Assembly: GCF_016802725.1 (NCBI RefSeq)
Contig: NC_052666.1
Location: 27,681,497-27,745,496, forward strand
Source: Solenopsis invicta
Taxonomy: Eukaryota; Arthropoda; Insecta; Hymenoptera; Formicidae
DNA length: 64,000 nt
Direction: 5' to 3'
The notes beneath the pieces were generated by a model that saw only the letters and a list, made by a program, of their open reading frames with translations, was not told where the DNA came from and did not search any database. Position 1 is the first letter of the stretch. Each line of letters starts with the position of its first letter. This document shows, piece by piece, positions 63,326 to 64,000 of the stretch. Both the position numbers and the translations under genes were made by a program.

Positions 63326-63602
63326 CCTGAATCCGATGCGAGAAGATTATCAGAGCATACGCTCGCGACCGATTTTTCGATAAGCAGAGTGCATCGACGT
63401 CAATTTAGCCGAGACACTTCCCCGCACGTGCAAGAGTATAAGCGGCCACTCCGATATCGCACGTACGGACGATATTAAGCGGCGTATGACACGAGCGTTC
63501 GCCGCTCGTGCATGTGCGCGTTAGGGAAACGGGGCGTCGATAAGACATGGTCGTCGGCCGGTCCCCGACAGTGAACGGAGAGACAGATCGTGCTCGTTGG
63601 TC

Positions 63603-63627
63603 GGCGCCGCGCCGCGCCGCGCCGCGC
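63603..63627. repeat. GCGCC pentamer array
   Basis: Five GCGCC/CCGCG units identical in motif to the array at 7755-7785. Confidence 0.85.
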
Positions 63628-63904
63628 GGTCCGTGATAAGATAAGTTCGCGCTGCCGGTCGGTGCGCCTCCTGGTATATGCGTGCGGTGTGCTCGCGTGA
63701 ATAATAGAGGTAGGGCGCGAAAGGTACAAGCAACGCGGCGTGCTGCGCTCCGCGCACGTATACACACACGCGCGCACGCATGCACGCATACAGAGAGAGA
63801 AGACCGGTAGGTACCGGCTCATTGGTCGCGCCGTATAATTAATGGGGACGCAAACCCTGGGTGACGTTTGTATGCAAATGCCCGCATGTACAATCTCTCC
63901 CGGT

Positions 63905-63931
63905 CGCGCTCGCTCGCTCGCTCGCTCGCTC
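63905..63931. repeat. (CGCT)n microsatellite
   Basis: About seven uninterrupted CGCT units. Confidence 0.95.
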
Positions 63932-64000
63932 TTCTCCGGCCGCGGCCTATCACCACCGCTGATGCCGACGAACGTCTCGCTCCATCTAGCACACTCGTTC

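Larger units (their letters stand above)
63340..64000. other. CpG-rich island at the window end
   Basis: Contains a GCGCC pentamer array at about 63603-63627, alternating CG/CA DNA near 63750-63790, and (CGCT)n at about 63905-63931. Open frames are overlapping and low information. It may continue beyond the window. Confidence 0.5.

Overview
This window looks like animal nuclear DNA, most likely an insect and probably a hymenopteran such as an ant. AT-rich stretches alternate sharply with CpG-rich islands. Microsatellites of every unit size are frequent, and short inverted-repeat transposons (MITEs), one tRNA-related SINE family and long palindromes are scattered throughout. There are no operons, ribosome-binding sites or long uninterrupted genes. 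The taxon is inferred from general composition and repeat content; no marker gene confirms it.

I recognise no protein-coding gene. Nearly every open frame over 60 codons lies in a GC-rich island or a microsatellite, overlaps open frames on both strands, and translates to low-complexity Ser, Arg, Pro, Leu or Ala runs. The window is therefore best read as intergenic or very large intron sequence. The only gene-like signals are a TATA box, a pyrimidine-rich leader and a good splice donor at 19.65-20.22 kb (+ strand), and a candidate terminal exon with a strong acceptor on the minus strand at 49.54-49.72 kb.

Layout: 0-5 kb is mixed AT-rich DNA with a GA/CT-rich block and SINE copy 1 (4.74 kb). 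5-9.1 kb rises into a large CpG-rich island (7.15-9.13 kb). 9.5-14.6 kb holds a 264-bp MITE, a 0.7-kb long-inverted-repeat element and the first copy of a 0.8-kb repeat family. 18.1-20.35 kb holds an AT-rich repeat followed by the putative promoter/leader region and a (CTGG)n array. 23-26.2 kb holds a foldback, a near-perfect 39-bp-arm hairpin and two MITEs only a few bases apart. 28.8-30.2 kb holds an 82-bp mariner-like MITE and an inverted copy of the 0.8-kb family. 32.2-33 kb is a purine-to-pyrimidine switch. 34.7-37.0 kb holds a 1.06-kb imperfect palindrome flanked by two copies of another MITE family. 38-44 kb holds SINE copy 2 and many microsatellites. 44.7-51.6 kb holds two direct copies of a 0.8-0.9 kb segment 6.04 kb apart. 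54.9-58.3 kb is GC-rich with a G-to-C strand switch. 58.6-63.3 kb holds a third copy of the 0.8-kb family, a 257-bp MITE and a second AT-rich repeat. The window ends in another GC-rich island.

The items most worth a second look are the 1.06-kb palindrome, the three-copy 0.8-kb family with traces of a conserved peptide, and the colinear 6-kb-spaced duplication. All repeat pairs were found by eye; identities are estimates and boundaries are approximate.
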